In this document: one piece after another, positions 9,984 to 19,741 of the stretch
Layout: the number at the start of each line of letters is the position of its first letter
Numbering within the stretch: position 1 is the first letter of the stretch
DNA from: Planctomyces sp.
GTDB taxonomy: Bacteria > Planctomycetota > Planctomycetia > Planctomycetales > Planctomycetaceae
Direction: 5' to 3'
Assembly (NCBI GenBank): GCA_016795105.1
Contig: JAEUIH010000029.1
Location: 1-64,000, forward strand
DNA: 64,000 nt
Notes under the pieces: generated by a model
The model's input: only the letters and a program-made list of their open reading frames with translations
The model's database searches: none
Told to the model about the DNA's origin: nothing
Made by a program: the position numbers and the translations under genes

Positions 9984-12206
9984 CTACTTTGTGGGCTGAA
10001 GGATGGCCTGAGCGAGTCGAGTTGCTGAATCGTTCCCATGGGATTCAAGGAATGCAAGATTGCGAGCAACTCCGTCTGCGAGGTAGGCGCTGGTTGTCAG
10101 AGATTTCTCCATGTCTCGTTCTCCAAGGACGGCCATGCGAGTCGGAGCACAAAGTGCCAGAAGAGCCGGAACATCGCCATACTTGACTGCGCCTGGCAGC
10201 AGGTTCACATCACGAATATTTGTGATCGTGGCAAAACGGAATTCCTCGGTGTCAATCGCACAGCCGGAAACGGCACCCTTAGACATCGCACACGCAGCCG
10301 CAACAATGGGTCCGGCCCCATGCAGCCCCACCAGGTGAATTTCCGTTGGCATCTCTGAATGACTTTTGGCGAACGAGATCAAACTCAGCACATCATGAAC
10401 ACGCTGCGAAAACAACGGATGGTTGTAACCCAGCGTGTATCCGGCGAACTCGCGAGTATTGTTTTGGACGATTCGATATTCACGAATTGGCTCGCCGTCT
10501 TCCGTGAAGTCACCTGTATACAGCAGATCGATACAGCCAACAGAATATCCTGCATCCACCAAAGATTTTACAGCGGGAATCGGGCTGCCATCAGCAGTGA
10601 GGTGTTTTCGACCGTGACCATCAATCCAAAGGACAACCTTTTGATTCCAGTTCTTTGGATACAGAAATGAGGCCGGAACTTCTTCACCAAACTGAGCATA
10701 TCGAAGCTTTGAGGAATACATCAGATATGTACCCTTATCTTCTTCTGTCAGCTTCTCGTACTCAATCGATCCCGCCGCCGGAAGCGTTCGTCCGATCATA
10801 ACCTCCAAAGCTCCACCGACGATTCGACGGAACTCGGCGAGCGATGCCTTGTCATATGGCACGAGTGCCTGAAGCTGCTGATTGCTGGTCTGATCCCAGG
10901 CTCGCAGGAATTCAACTTCTGCGTCGACAGACTTTGGAGGAGCAGGGTGGCCATCGGTAAACACAGTGGCTTCCTCGCGTTTCAAAGGCACAAAGTCCTT
11001 TTCAACGATTGCGTCGTCAGCGAGTCCGAGGTTGAGGAATCGATTGAAGAATCGATACATCATCATGCGGCTCGGCATATTATAGTTGTGCGGAAAATTG
11101 AAATATTTCGCAAAGACATGATCCGGGACGCCCAGCATCTCGAAGTGCTTCTTCAGCTCTGGCAGACCCTTCGTTTCGATATCGACGGTCCAGTCGTTGG
11201 CGCCGGTCATATAGATCGGACGTGGAGCTGCCATGGCAGCAAATTCAATATTGCCGGTATTCACTCGCAGGTAAGAAGCGTTTTCACACGTACAGCCTCC
11301 CTGCATGGCGGTCGATACCATGACCGCCGGAAACGCGGCCGTAACTCGATCGTCAATCGCCGTTAAAAGGAACGTCTGACTTCCACCACCACTTGCTCCT
11401 GTCACTCCAATTCGATCAACATCGCATTCCGGAAGACTAGTCAGCCAGTCCAGAATTCGAACGGAGTTCCAGGTCTGAAGGCCGAGGATGTTCAGGAGGC
11501 GAAGTTCAGCCTGAGCGCTAAACAGGCCCCAGCGTTCAGGGGAACTCAGTTCCGGACGCTGTTTTGCAAATCCATGCGCCAGGTCCTGAGTCAGAGTTCC
11601 GCCGTCGGCGTATCCCAGCATGTCATAGATAAAGACAAGGCAGCCCATACGCGCGAGTTGAACGCAGCGAGCCTGCAGTGGATGCCGTCCAGTAACTTCA
11701 AACTGTTCACCACCGGTTTCCAGTTCCTTCTTCAGCTGATCAGCACCGTGATCATGAAACCGACCATTCATCCAGTGACCATGTGGGCACAGAATAGTGG
11801 GCAGGGGACCCTCAACACCATCCGGACGATACAAACTACCGGTCACCAGAAACCCTGGTGCGCTTTCGAAGTAGACTCTCTCAATGGTGTATCCATCCCG
11901 CTGAACCTTGCCATGCACGACGGCGTTCACGGGCGGACGAGGCGGCATAGGCCACAGACCGGAGGCGACAAGAATTTGTCGCCGTACATATTCGCGGCGT
12001 TTTTCCCAGGCTTCCGGAGTCTCGGATGGCTGAAACGGGAAATAGCCGTTCAAGTCCTTCAAGTCTCCAAGTCGAGCATCATTCGGCCGATCCACACCCC
12101 GCGATACGGCATTTGCCCACGCACTGGCTCCGGCCATCGACCATACCGCAGCAGCGGCTCCGGACAACTTCAGCATCTCGCGACGGGACACATTCGAATC
12201 GGTCAT
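9984..12206 (-). CDS. Tat-exported acetyl xylan esterase-like hydrolase, two-domain
   Basis: Starts at ATG 12206, preceded by GAGGAG; this gives a 740-residue product with a Tat signal (SRREMLKLSGAAAAVW). The first alpha/beta-hydrolase domain (about 60-400) has the nucleophile elbow GASGGGS, an acid candidate in GANDWT and a His in FPHNYN, as in the AXE1/dienelactone-hydrolase group that deacetylates polysaccharides. A second, shorter hydrolase-like domain (about 500-735) keeps the fold (VVLWIDGHGR, HLVGLHGAGP), but the elbow reads G-L-H-G-A-G without Ser, so it is probably inactive. It follows the TolC gene on the same strand with a 198-base gap. Substrate is unknown. Confidence 0.87.
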   Translation of the reverse strand: MTDSNVSRREMLKLSGAAAAVWSMAGASAWANAVSRGVDRPNDARLGDLKDLNGYFPFQPSETPEAWEKRREYVRRQILVASGLWPMPPRPPVNAVVHGKVQRDGYTIERVYFESAPGFLVTGSLYRPDGVEGPLPTILCPHGHWMNGRFHDHGADQLKKELETGGEQFEVTGRHPLQARCVQLARMGCLVFIYDMLGYADGGTLTQDLAHGFAKQRPELSSPERWGLFSAQAELRLLNILGLQTWNSVRILDWLTSLPECDVDRIGVTGASGGGSQTFLLTAIDDRVTAAFPAVMVSTAMQGGCTCENASYLRVNTGNIEFAAMAAPRPIYMTGANDWTVDIETKGLPELKKHFEMLGVPDHVFAKYFNFPHNYNMPSRMMMYRFFNRFLNLGLADDAIVEKDFVPLKREEATVFTDGHPAPPKSVDAEVEFLRAWDQTSNQQLQALVPYDKASLAEFRRIVGGALEVMIGRTLPAAGSIEYEKLTEEDKGTYLMYSSKLRYAQFGEEVPASFLYPKNWNQKVVLWIDGHGRKHLTADGSPIPAVKSLVDAGYSVGCIDLLYTGDFTEDGEPIREYRIVQNNTREFAGYTLGYNHPLFSQRVHDVLSLISFAKSHSEMPTEIHLVGLHGAGPIVAAACAMSKGAVSGCAIDTEEFRFATITNIRDVNLLPGAVKYGDVPALLALCAPTRMAVLGERDMEKSLTTSAYLADGVARNLAFLESHGNDSATRLAQAILQPTK

Positions 12207-12300
12207 CTCGCTACTCCTCAGGGTCTTGTGGAACAATTTGTCCACATATGAGAAGCAGCCCGGAGCAATTCGTCAACCGACGAGAGAATTCAGACCGTAC

Positions 12301-12337
12301 ACGGCGGCAAAAGCGGGGAGGGACGCTTTGCCGCCGT
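12301..12337. terminator. Strong stem-loop between tolC-like and esterase genes
   Basis: Arms ACGGCGGCAAA (12301-12311) and TTTGCCGCCGT (12327-12337) pair perfectly over 11 bases; two further G-C pairs form across a one-base bulge. It lies between the stop of the outer membrane protein gene and the esterase start. There is no T-run on the minus side, so it may be a factor-dependent stop, an RNA-stability element or a repeat. Confidence 0.5.
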
Positions 12338-12404
12338 GCCACGGTCAAGATGTTCGCGGAGGATTCTCCAACACAAACTCGATCACTGAAATTTCACTGA
12401 ACTA

Positions 12405-14546
12405 CTATTCTTCGTAGTCTGGTTTCCCAGACTTTTCAGATTCCGGTGGCACGGCGGATGGGACTTCGCTGTCTGAGTCTGAAGGTGGTTCTGGTACTTC
12501 CGAAAGAACCTTTGATGAAGACACGGTGTTCAGCTCAACGGTTCCGGCAGGCCCCGGTGAAACGAATTCCGATGGTTTTGAATTCAGGTGAGGATTGTCG
12601 ATCGCATGGCGTCGCTCAAGTGCTCGCCGATTCGCCGCGTCGTAGGCTTCAGGGCTCCATCGACCTTCCTGAAGGTAGATGCTGCGTTCTCGAAGAAGAT
12701 CACCCGTCGCAACATGCAATGCCGTGATCGCTTTGTTGTAACGTATGACTTGCTCGTAATACGCGTTCTCTGCGGTCGCAGCGTTTGCCTGAGCTTGAAC
12801 TCTAAACTCAGGTCGATCTGGCTCTGCGGGCCCCGTTGACGCCCCACCAAGGTCCCATCGAATTCCATAGACTTCTGCCCGCTTGTCTGCGGCCTCATAC
12901 CGACGGGCTAGAGATTGAGAGGCGCGATACGACGAACTTACGTCCTGAATCGCAATCGTGATGTCGTGAGCAATGTTCTTTTCCTGCGAAGCAAGAATTG
13001 CATTGGCTCGGGCAAGCTGCAATTCATAGTTTCTGACCTGGCTTCGAGCCTGCCGGAAGCCAATTGGCATACTGAACTGCAGTCCCATCGTCCAGGACTC
13101 AAGGTCATCATGCGTCATCGATCCGAAAGCGTTCCCAACGGGAGCACCCGTGGCCGGATCGAATGTATTTTGTCCGATGAGTCGATCACCAAATCCATTC
13201 ACGTCGTAGCTTGTGACGGCATCCAAACGTGGTCGAACAAGGCTGCGAGCCGCCTCAAGCTGAAGCTGGAGACTCTTGATCTGCCACTTCTGCTGTCGCA
13301 GCTCAACTCGCTCCGTCATCCCGGTAAACAAGCTCGCCTTCCAGTCAGGAACGAATTCAGCAACACACGGTTCATCCGATGGGCGAAGCACTTCGCCGTC
13401 ATTCATTGGCAATCCAATCAGCCGTCGAAGCTCTGACTCTTGTCTATAAAGACTATTCAGTGCCAACTGGGCATTTGCCATCGTTTCATAGTAGCGATCG
13501 GTAACAAGAGGCAGGGTCACCGGACTTCCGGCCCCAACTTCACTCTTTGCTGCTTCTACTCTCAGCGTTTCATGAGCCGCTTTGTATGCGGTTGAAGCCG
13601 TATCATAGTTGCGATATGCAAGATGCAAATCCCAGTATGCATTTTCGATATCCTGCACGGCTGTTCGCACCGAGACTTCGAAGTCAGCCAGAGTAATGTC
13701 CTGGTTGATTCGGGCAATCACGACCCCCTGACTGACCCCGGCGATGGCACCGAACGCAGGATTGACGGGGCCGGCAACTCGAGTGAAGTCAACACCGCTT
13801 CCGGCCAGCAGCGGTTGTCTGATCGAGGCACCGATTCCTCCGTTGTAGGCAGAAGGAAACTGAGTCCCGCTGGCATTTGTTCCAAGGTAGTCCCAGTCGT
13901 TGGAGAGTTGCACTGAGCCGCCGGTCGCGAATGACTTTGTCAGCGATGATCGGAACGCAGCAGTCTCAGCAGCGATTCCAGGGACTCCAGCAAGATTGAC
14001 TCGTCGCTGATCTCTGCCCCATGTGATTCCCGACGCAAATGTCGTATCAAAGTCAGACAATGCTGCGTCAAGACCTCGGCGGCCGAACAAGACTCCGGTT
14101 TCCTGGATCGAAGCATCGTAGACCGTGGAAACTCCAGCGGGGTTCGTCAGAACGGCTTTGGTTCCAACGCCACCGAGCGCGCTTGTTTCGATGACTTCGT
14201 TATGAGACAGAGCCGTGATGATCGCTTCACTGAGTGTGATCTCACGAACCTTGTCGTCGATCCGTCGCCCCAGATTGCGGGGTTCGATCGTCTCCTGCAC
14301 GGCTTTTGCAGTTTCATTGTCGAGGCACGGATACTCGATTGCCGTTGAACGACCTCGATAGTAGTCATTGCCGCCCTCGGTCAGATACTGCAGGTCCTTG
14401 ATGGGTGTCTTCTGAGAAGTCGAGCAACCACTCAGAACCACGCTCAAACCCAGCACAGAGACTCGAGCGAGTTTCCAGATGGTTCTAAGTCGAGTCCGAA
14501 ATGGCGCATTCGAATTCGAAATACGGGGCAAACGTACGAATCGCAT
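12405..14546 (-). CDS. TolC-family outer membrane efflux protein, lipoprotein
   Basis: A 713-residue protein, longer than TolC (about 490), starting at ATG 14546. A signal peptide ends in a lipobox LSGC (Cys about 41). Two repeats of the outer-membrane-efflux fold follow: long amphipathic helices such as DFEVSVRTAVQDIENAYWDL and NYELQLARANAILASQEKN alternate with beta segments (SVQLSNDWDY, WTMGLQFSMPIGF). An insert of about 150 residues precedes the first repeat. The last 50 residues are Pro/Ser/Glu-rich. It should form an exit duct through the outer membrane. An RND/MMPL-type gene lies three genes upstream on the same strand, so they may work together, though no periplasmic adaptor gene is present. 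Confidence 0.87.
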   Translation of the reverse strand: MRFVRLPRISNSNAPFRTRLRTIWKLARVSVLGLSVVLSGCSTSQKTPIKDLQYLTEGGNDYYRGRSTAIEYPCLDNETAKAVQETIEPRNLGRRIDDKVREITLSEAIITALSHNEVIETSALGGVGTKAVLTNPAGVSTVYDASIQETGVLFGRRGLDAALSDFDTTFASGITWGRDQRRVNLAGVPGIAAETAAFRSSLTKSFATGGSVQLSNDWDYLGTNASGTQFPSAYNGGIGASIRQPLLAGSGVDFTRVAGPVNPAFGAIAGVSQGVVIARINQDITLADFEVSVRTAVQDIENAYWDLHLAYRNYDTASTAYKAAHETLRVEAAKSEVGAGSPVTLPLVTDRYYETMANAQLALNSLYRQESELRRLIGLPMNDGEVLRPSDEPCVAEFVPDWKASLFTGMTERVELRQQKWQIKSLQLQLEAARSLVRPRLDAVTSYDVNGFGDRLIGQNTFDPATGAPVGNAFGSMTHDDLESWTMGLQFSMPIGFRQARSQVRNYELQLARANAILASQEKNIAHDITIAIQDVSSSYRASQSLARRYEAADKRAEVYGIRWDLGGASTGPAEPDRPEFRVQAQANAATAENAYYEQVIRYNKAITALHVATGDLLRERSIYLQEGRWSPEAYDAANRRALERRHAIDNPHLNSKPSEFVSPGPAGTVELNTVSSSKVLSEVPEPPSDSDSEVPSAVPPESEKSGKPDYEE

Positions 14547-14592
14547 GTGACGTCCTTGTCACGCAGGAAGATGGAACGATTTTTTCGATCCT

Positions 14593-14609
14593 CACGAGCT
14601 CCGCTCGTG
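14593..14609. terminator. Short stem-loop between Mpo1-like and TolC genes
   Basis: CACGAGC and GCTCGTG form a perfect 7-base stem with a 3-base loop. A T-rich run follows only in the plus direction, where there is no gene, so its value as a minus-strand terminator is doubtful. Confidence 0.3.
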
Positions 14610-14651
14610 GCCTTTCCTTTGTTACATCACATACAGAACAAAGGGTCTGGC

Positions 14652-14960
14652 TTACTTCGTATCGTCGGTGCTTTCCGGATGTCTTGAAGGATTAGTACCC
14701 GGGCCATATTCGGTATAGGGCAATCCAAGCTTTCGCTTGATAAATACGGTTTCACCGGCATCATTGCCCTCAACGGCATGACCCGCAAACTGCAACGCAT
14801 ATCCGATAACAAAACAGGAAACTGCCCAATACCAGGGTTTTCCCTCAATCAAACAAGCGGGTGTGCCAACGAAGGTCAGAGGCACTCCAATCAGGTGGAG
14901 AAACTGATTGAGACGATTCCGATGTCGAGGGATGTAATTTCGGATAAATCGTTTAATCAT
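14652..14960 (-). CDS. Mpo1-like (DUF962) small membrane protein
   Basis: A 102-residue product from ATG 14960. The sequence NQFLHLIGVPLTFVG at the N terminus and FAGHAVEGNDAG near residues 58-69 carry the His residues conserved in the DUF962/Mpo1 family, whose yeast member is an iron-dependent dioxygenase in fatty-acid alpha-oxidation. Two hydrophobic stretches (about 20-38 and 43-60) suggest membrane insertion. A longer reading through the upstream region would overlap groES almost entirely and is not credible. It lies between groES and the TolC-like gene on the same strand. The bacterial role is unproven. Confidence 0.8.
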   Translation of the reverse strand: MIKRFIRNYIPRHRNRLNQFLHLIGVPLTFVGTPACLIEGKPWYWAVSCFVIGYALQFAGHAVEGNDAGETVFIKRKLGLPYTEYGPGTNPSRHPESTDDTK

Positions 14961-15084
14961 GACGCTTTGCCCCTGACGCTTTGTCCGTGAATCGGACTTC
15001 ACTACAAAATCACGGTTGCCGGTCATCACACCGCAGCAGCTCGCATCTGCGACACGACCATTCATACTCAGAAACCGGTCACGT

Positions 15085-15420
15085 CTAATCGGAAGACTCG
15101 CCCAGCGATTCATCGCCAGTTGCTGGATTCGAGTTGCGGCGAAAGACTGCCACAATGTCTGCCGCCGGGACAACGTACAGGAGATTATTGGTCTCGAAGT
15201 CCACCGGAATCGCATTTTTGGGGTGGAACAGAACTTTGTCGTACTTTCGAATCGGGAAGTCTTCATCCCGCTCGATCTGAACACTGATTTGAACGACACG
15301 TCCGGTAATCGTCGGTATTTCAGAACTATCCGGAAGGACAATTCCGCCGCGAGTCTCATGTCGAGCTTCATCTTTACGAATCAGAACCCGCATACCAAGC
15401 GGTTCAACGTACTCCGCCAC
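15085..15420 (-). CDS. groES: GroES-type co-chaperonin
   Basis: A 111-residue protein with the Cpn10 fold: LGMRVLIRKDEARHETRGGIVLPDSSE contains the strand and mobile loop, followed by GRVVQI, KYDKVLFHPKNAIPV and YVVPAADIVAVF. The start is GTG with GGAG eight bases upstream. It would cap the GroEL cage during protein folding. No groEL lies nearby; planctomycetes often carry several dispersed GroES/GroEL paralogues, so this is probably not the main heat-shock operon. The C terminus has an extra acidic tail (about 15 residues). It sits 62 bases after the RND transporter gene and may be co-transcribed. Confidence 0.85.
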   Translation of the reverse strand: MAEYVEPLGMRVLIRKDEARHETRGGIVLPDSSEIPTITGRVVQISVQIERDEDFPIRKYDKVLFHPKNAIPVDFETNNLLYVVPAADIVAVFRRNSNPATGDESLGESSD

Positions 15421-15482
15421 AGCTTATACTCCATTCCCCGTCCATTTGCAGCGTACCCAATGTTTCGCTGCCGAGGGGCAGT

Positions 15483-18400
15483 TTAGCGGCTCTCTTTCGG
15501 AGGTACAGCACGATTCGATGACATTCGATTCCAATGCGGATGTCCGCCCGATGGAATCGGTGAATTTGCAGTAGGAGTGGTCGACGGATGACTGGCTCCA
15601 GGTGAGCCGGTCGCTGAACGATTTTCCACAGCCGCCGGAGACCCCTCTGAACCAGAAACGACAACTGACTTCGATCCGGGGACCGGACTTCCACCTTTTG
15701 GCTTCGGTTCGTCAGGTCCAGGATTCTCGGACCCCTTGGCCGCTGAATCTGCACCTTTGGCCTTTCGCTTCTCTTCAATACGAATCAGCACATTGCCCAG
15801 TGGTCCTCCAAGCAGTGCTGGCAGCAATACGACATCTCCGAACAGAGCTGCAAAAATCATGGCTGCCATGATCCAGCCGAATCGACTGATCAGGAGCAGT
15901 TCAACGGGGTACAGCGCCAGCATTCCCAGTCCCACTGCCGCGCTTGTCTGCCATAGAGCTGGCCCACAATGTGACAATGCCTTTGCAACGGCTTCGTTTT
16001 TGGGGATGCCCTGTCGAACCAGGATCTGGAACCAGGTAATGAGATGCAGAGTTCCGTCCACGGCGATCCCAAGTGCTACCGATGCGGTAATCATGGTTCC
16101 GATATCAACCCTGATACCACCCCAGCAAATCAATCCGAACACCTGAATGACAGGCACAATATTCGGCAGCATTGCCCAGAACGAAGCGACTGCGCTTCTG
16201 AGCAAAACGGCGACAACAACTCCAATAATCAGGAATGCGAGTCCAAGGCTGCTGATCAAACTTTCCAGCAAAGCTTCCTGGGTTCGCAGAAAAATCGGGA
16301 TCAGCCCGGTGACAATATGAGTCGTGCCTGGCGATCCAATGGATGCGAGATGCTTACGAGTGATCTCATCAAGTTCTTTTGTCAGCAGCGAGTAATCATA
16401 GTCACTCATAATGCTCGACTGACACGTAATTCGCCAGATCTCATCGCCTTTGCGATGCAGCTTCTCATCTCCTTCAACCATCCAGTCATGCGATGCCTGA
16501 GCAACCGCGATCATCGAACTCAGTCCGCGTGCCTGGTCTCCACCAGCGATGACCTTCTCGTGAATGCGGTCACCAATCAGCGATTCTTTTCGCTTGTGCT
16601 GCATTCGTTCCATGCGGGACATCTTTGAGGTGTCCACTTCATTCAGATTCAGAAATGATGCAAGCGACAGCGTGCCGCTCACTTCGGGATGTTCACTAAG
16701 TGACTTCTGGATTTCCATCACCCTTCGAGCACGGTCCATAAAGGGCATCTGCTGTTGTGTCGCTTCGTCAAATCGAACGATCGTATCGACTGAAACGATG
16801 CCCGAAAGATTCTCCTCAAGGAAATAATAATCCTGGGCCACGCGCGATTCATCCGGGAAATAGCGAATGACTTTGGTCTCTGTGCGAAATCGAGTGAGTC
16901 CCCAGCCGGTTCCCACCGTCAACAACAAACAGCCAAAGCACACAACCCCTTTGTATTTCGCGAGACCTGCCCCAAAGTGCGTCCAGCCTTCGACGTTGAG
17001 GCTCTCGGACTTCGGTGGAATCTGAGGCCAGTACAGCATCAGTGATGGCAGCAGATAAAGAACGAATCCAAATGAAATCAGGCAACCAATCGCAGCATAG
17101 ATCCCGAAGTCGCGAACTGGAATCAGCGAGCTGACAACCAGAGAACCAAACCCAATGGCCGTAGTACCACTGGCAAGAAAACATGGCATCCATGCGACTC
17201 GACTCGCATAATGTACGGACTCAGCAACTCCGGATATCCCCGAGTGCTTCCAGTAGTTGCAAAGATGGATGGCTCCGGACGTGGTCAAGACCATCAACAA
17301 GGTTGGCATCACCACCAACACCATGTTCATACTGCCGCCGAATGCCGGGACCAGTGACACCGCAGCAATCGCACAAAGTACAGCGACAAACTGAACAAGC
17401 ACCGTCAGACGAAAACTGCGGAGCATGAAAAACGTTAGCCCAAGAGTAATCAAAACTGACAGCAGAATTGGAGATCGATTAAACAGGTTCCACAACGGAA
17501 AATCACGATTCCAACCTGCATGCTTGACGGCCTTGTTCAATTCACTTGAAGCAACCGGGCGCCCCCCCATGTGAAGGGATCCTGCCGGGATTCCAGCAGC
17601 TGATGCCGCTTCGATGATATCGGCAATTGCTTCCTTTGCGTCGGCTTCTCCGGTCTCACTCAATCCAACACTGAGCGCAGCCATGGATCCCTGAACGTAA
17701 AACGAATCATCAATGCAATTCGTCACGGCAGAATCAACAGGGGCGTCTGGCGCCTGAATCTGTTTCAAAGCTTCCCGGAACCGTTCGGTCTTCTCTGCGT
17801 CAATATGCATCCTTGGCCATCGCAGCTGAAAATCAAACAGAGGACGGCTCTTCACATATTCCACCGATGCATCGTGAACCTTCCAGCCCCATTCATTATC
17901 AAGGCTCAAGCCGTCAGACGTCGGAGCAGCCAGAGATTGATCTACAATCTCTGCGTTTAACTGAAACTCACGATTCGCAAGTTCGAGGATTTCCGACTGC
18001 ATATATTCGCCACGAAGACGACCAGCGTCCGTCAATCGGATACAGAGAGGTCCGGGCCCCGTCAACAACCCATTGGTTCTCTCAAGAGCCGTTTCAAACG
18101 GAACGTCCTCTTCCATCATCTTCTGAATCAAATCCGTAGGAAGCTTCACGTCGCCAATGTACGGAGACCCACCTTCTCGTTTCCCGGATTTCTCCACGCC
18201 CTCAAGGGCAATGGCCATTTTCTGCATGCGTTCATCGGTCAGGGTGCAGTCATCCCAGGAAACCAAGATCCGCTCTTCAGACGGAAAAAGCTCATGGTAC
18301 CATTCCAGAATTCGGGACTGAGGATCGTTGCGAGGCAACCAGCCGGCAACGTCATTCTCCAAACGGATTTTTGAAAGCGACCATCCCATGAACGGCATCA

Positions 18401-18518
18401 GAAACACGATGGCCGCAATCAGCCAAAGCGGATAACCATGCCCCCAGGGGTCTCGCCGTTGGAGAAAGGACTTCATCCCTGTCGCCCGTCTAAAAGTGTC
18501 CGAATCTGCCTGTTTCAT
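15483..18518 (-). CDS. RND superfamily (MMPL-type) transporter
   Basis: About 1011 residues from ATG 18518; an alternative ATG lies at 18476, and neither has a strong ribosome site. A first membrane segment (about 32-50) is followed by a large extracytoplasmic loop (about 55-345), five or six membrane segments with a sterol-sensing/MMPL-like block, a second loop and a second membrane block (about 745-915). Signatures include LSVLITLGLTFFMLRSFRLT, GTTAIGFGSLVVSS and MITASVALGIAVDGTLHLIT, typical of predicted RND exporters. The cytosolic C-terminal tail (about 85 residues) is Pro/Ser/Gly-rich and disordered. In this group substrates are usually lipids or hydrophobic compounds; here the substrate is unknown. 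Confidence 0.86.
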   Translation of the reverse strand: MKQADSDTFRRATGMKSFLQRRDPWGHGYPLWLIAAIVFLMPFMGWSLSKIRLENDVAGWLPRNDPQSRILEWYHELFPSEERILVSWDDCTLTDERMQKMAIALEGVEKSGKREGGSPYIGDVKLPTDLIQKMMEEDVPFETALERTNGLLTGPGPLCIRLTDAGRLRGEYMQSEILELANREFQLNAEIVDQSLAAPTSDGLSLDNEWGWKVHDASVEYVKSRPLFDFQLRWPRMHIDAEKTERFREALKQIQAPDAPVDSAVTNCIDDSFYVQGSMAALSVGLSETGEADAKEAIADIIEAASAAGIPAGSLHMGGRPVASSELNKAVKHAGWNRDFPLWNLFNRSPILLSVLITLGLTFFMLRSFRLTVLVQFVAVLCAIAAVSLVPAFGGSMNMVLVVMPTLLMVLTTSGAIHLCNYWKHSGISGVAESVHYASRVAWMPCFLASGTTAIGFGSLVVSSLIPVRDFGIYAAIGCLISFGFVLYLLPSLMLYWPQIPPKSESLNVEGWTHFGAGLAKYKGVVCFGCLLLTVGTGWGLTRFRTETKVIRYFPDESRVAQDYYFLEENLSGIVSVDTIVRFDEATQQQMPFMDRARRVMEIQKSLSEHPEVSGTLSLASFLNLNEVDTSKMSRMERMQHKRKESLIGDRIHEKVIAGGDQARGLSSMIAVAQASHDWMVEGDEKLHRKGDEIWRITCQSSIMSDYDYSLLTKELDEITRKHLASIGSPGTTHIVTGLIPIFLRTQEALLESLISSLGLAFLIIGVVVAVLLRSAVASFWAMLPNIVPVIQVFGLICWGGIRVDIGTMITASVALGIAVDGTLHLITWFQILVRQGIPKNEAVAKALSHCGPALWQTSAAVGLGMLALYPVELLLISRFGWIMAAMIFAALFGDVVLLPALLGGPLGNVLIRIEEKRKAKGADSAAKGSENPGPDEPKPKGGSPVPGSKSVVVSGSEGSPAAVENRSATGSPGASHPSTTPTANSPIPSGGHPHWNRMSSNRAVPPKESR

Positions 18519-18781
18519 CAACGATGTCCATCGTATCAGCGCAATCGGTTGTAGTCACTAGATCGACTACCTTGTGACCTGCAAACCCGGAAACGTTGAA
18601 TCCGAAAGTCCAGATCCGGAAAAGCCCGCCGTCTGTACCGGAAAGATAAATTGGAGATTCCTGACAAATTGGAACACACAGATTCTCTGTGCTCGCACAA
18701 AATCGTAAGAATGAAGCCATCGACGACCGCGGCTGCAAGGCGATAACATAAGCAGACTGTTTCTGTTCTCCGGGGTGACCA

Positions 18782-19741
18782 ATGAACTCCTCTTCTCCAG
18801 ATTCTGACGCTCCCCCGGCGTCCGCAGATCCAGCCAGCTCACGGTCGCGACGACTCTTTCTTCGTCTCGCGGGATACGCGGCTCAGGGTTGGTTCCTGTC
18901 GTTGGTCATCCATATCCTGACGTATCTGACAGGCATGTGGACGTTTTATTGGCTGGGCATGCATCTGATTGATCTGGATTCAGACGAACACTTCCAGATC
19001 GCTGCTTCGCTGTCGGACGAAACCGTCATCGATGACTCAGCGAAACTTGAGATTGTTCAGGACATTTCGTCCGGAAATACTCAAAAAATTTCGAGTCTCC
19101 AACAACTGGCTCGACATTTGAATACGACCAATCGAGCCAGCGAAGCCACTCTTGATACAGATGTGCTGCAGAGTTTTGCGCCGGTCGAAAACGGCGAAGA
19201 GGAGGGCGGGGCAGGCGAAGGCTTCATGTTTAAAATGCCTGAATCCGGCCTGGCAGTGACGAAGGGGAGCTTCACCGCGTGGACCGTTCCTTCGAACCCA
19301 GCCCCTCGGCAGAACTATCTCATCATTATTGAAATACAGCTGCCGTCAAATGTCGCAAAGTATCAACTGACGGATCTCAACGGCAGTTCCATCAGAGGCA
19401 GTGACATGTACCAACAGCGAATCCCGTTTGATGTCGATGCATCAAAAAAAGGATACGGAACAACGGCCAGCGGTAAGCCCCCACTGTTGAAACTCTCAGA
19501 TTCTCTGCCAGTCGTCAGCAATAAAGTTCAGTTAGTTGTGAAGGTCCCAGGGGCTCGCCGATTGGTGATGGATACCATCAGGATCAAATCGCGACGTTTG
19601 CGAGAAGAACAGGAATTGAACATCGTTTTCGGCAAATCACCGATGAACGAAGTTCCTCACCTCGGCTCTCCAGACAAACAGCCGGAAGACCCTTCATCCA
19701 AAAAATCACCGCCAACAGCAGACGATACACTACAGGAATGA
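18782..19741 (+). CDS. Unknown single-pass membrane protein
   Basis: A 319-residue protein starting at ATG 18782 behind GGGGTG. It begins with a Ser/Pro/Ala-rich 25-residue segment and Arg-rich residues, then a hydrophobic stretch (about 30-60, GWFLSLVIHILTYLTGMWTF) that should anchor it in the inner membrane. The rest is acidic and then beta-rich. A segment near residues 165-220 (TAWTVPSNPAPRQNYLIIIE) may be a small beta-sandwich, and the C terminus is Lys/Ser/Pro-rich. No named family was recognised; comparable proteins with an anchor plus a beta domain are common in planctomycetes. It is divergent from the MMPL transporter, with 263 bases between the two starts. Confidence 0.72.
   Translation: MNSSSPDSDAPPASADPASSRSRRLFLRLAGYAAQGWFLSLVIHILTYLTGMWTFYWLGMHLIDLDSDEHFQIAASLSDETVIDDSAKLEIVQDISSGNTQKISSLQQLARHLNTTNRASEATLDTDVLQSFAPVENGEEEGGAGEGFMFKMPESGLAVTKGSFTAWTVPSNPAPRQNYLIIIEIQLPSNVAKYQLTDLNGSSIRGSDMYQQRIPFDVDASKKGYGTTASGKPPLLKLSDSLPVVSNKVQLVVKVPGARRLVMDTIRIKSRRLREEQELNIVFGKSPMNEVPHLGSPDKQPEDPSSKKSPPTADDTLQE

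Noticed and set aside
14652-15371. A 239-residue minus-strand reading extending the Mpo1-like gene upstream
   Set aside because: Its upstream half overlaps the groES gene almost entirely in another frame, while ATG 14960 gives a compact DUF962 protein. groES is the clear gene there.
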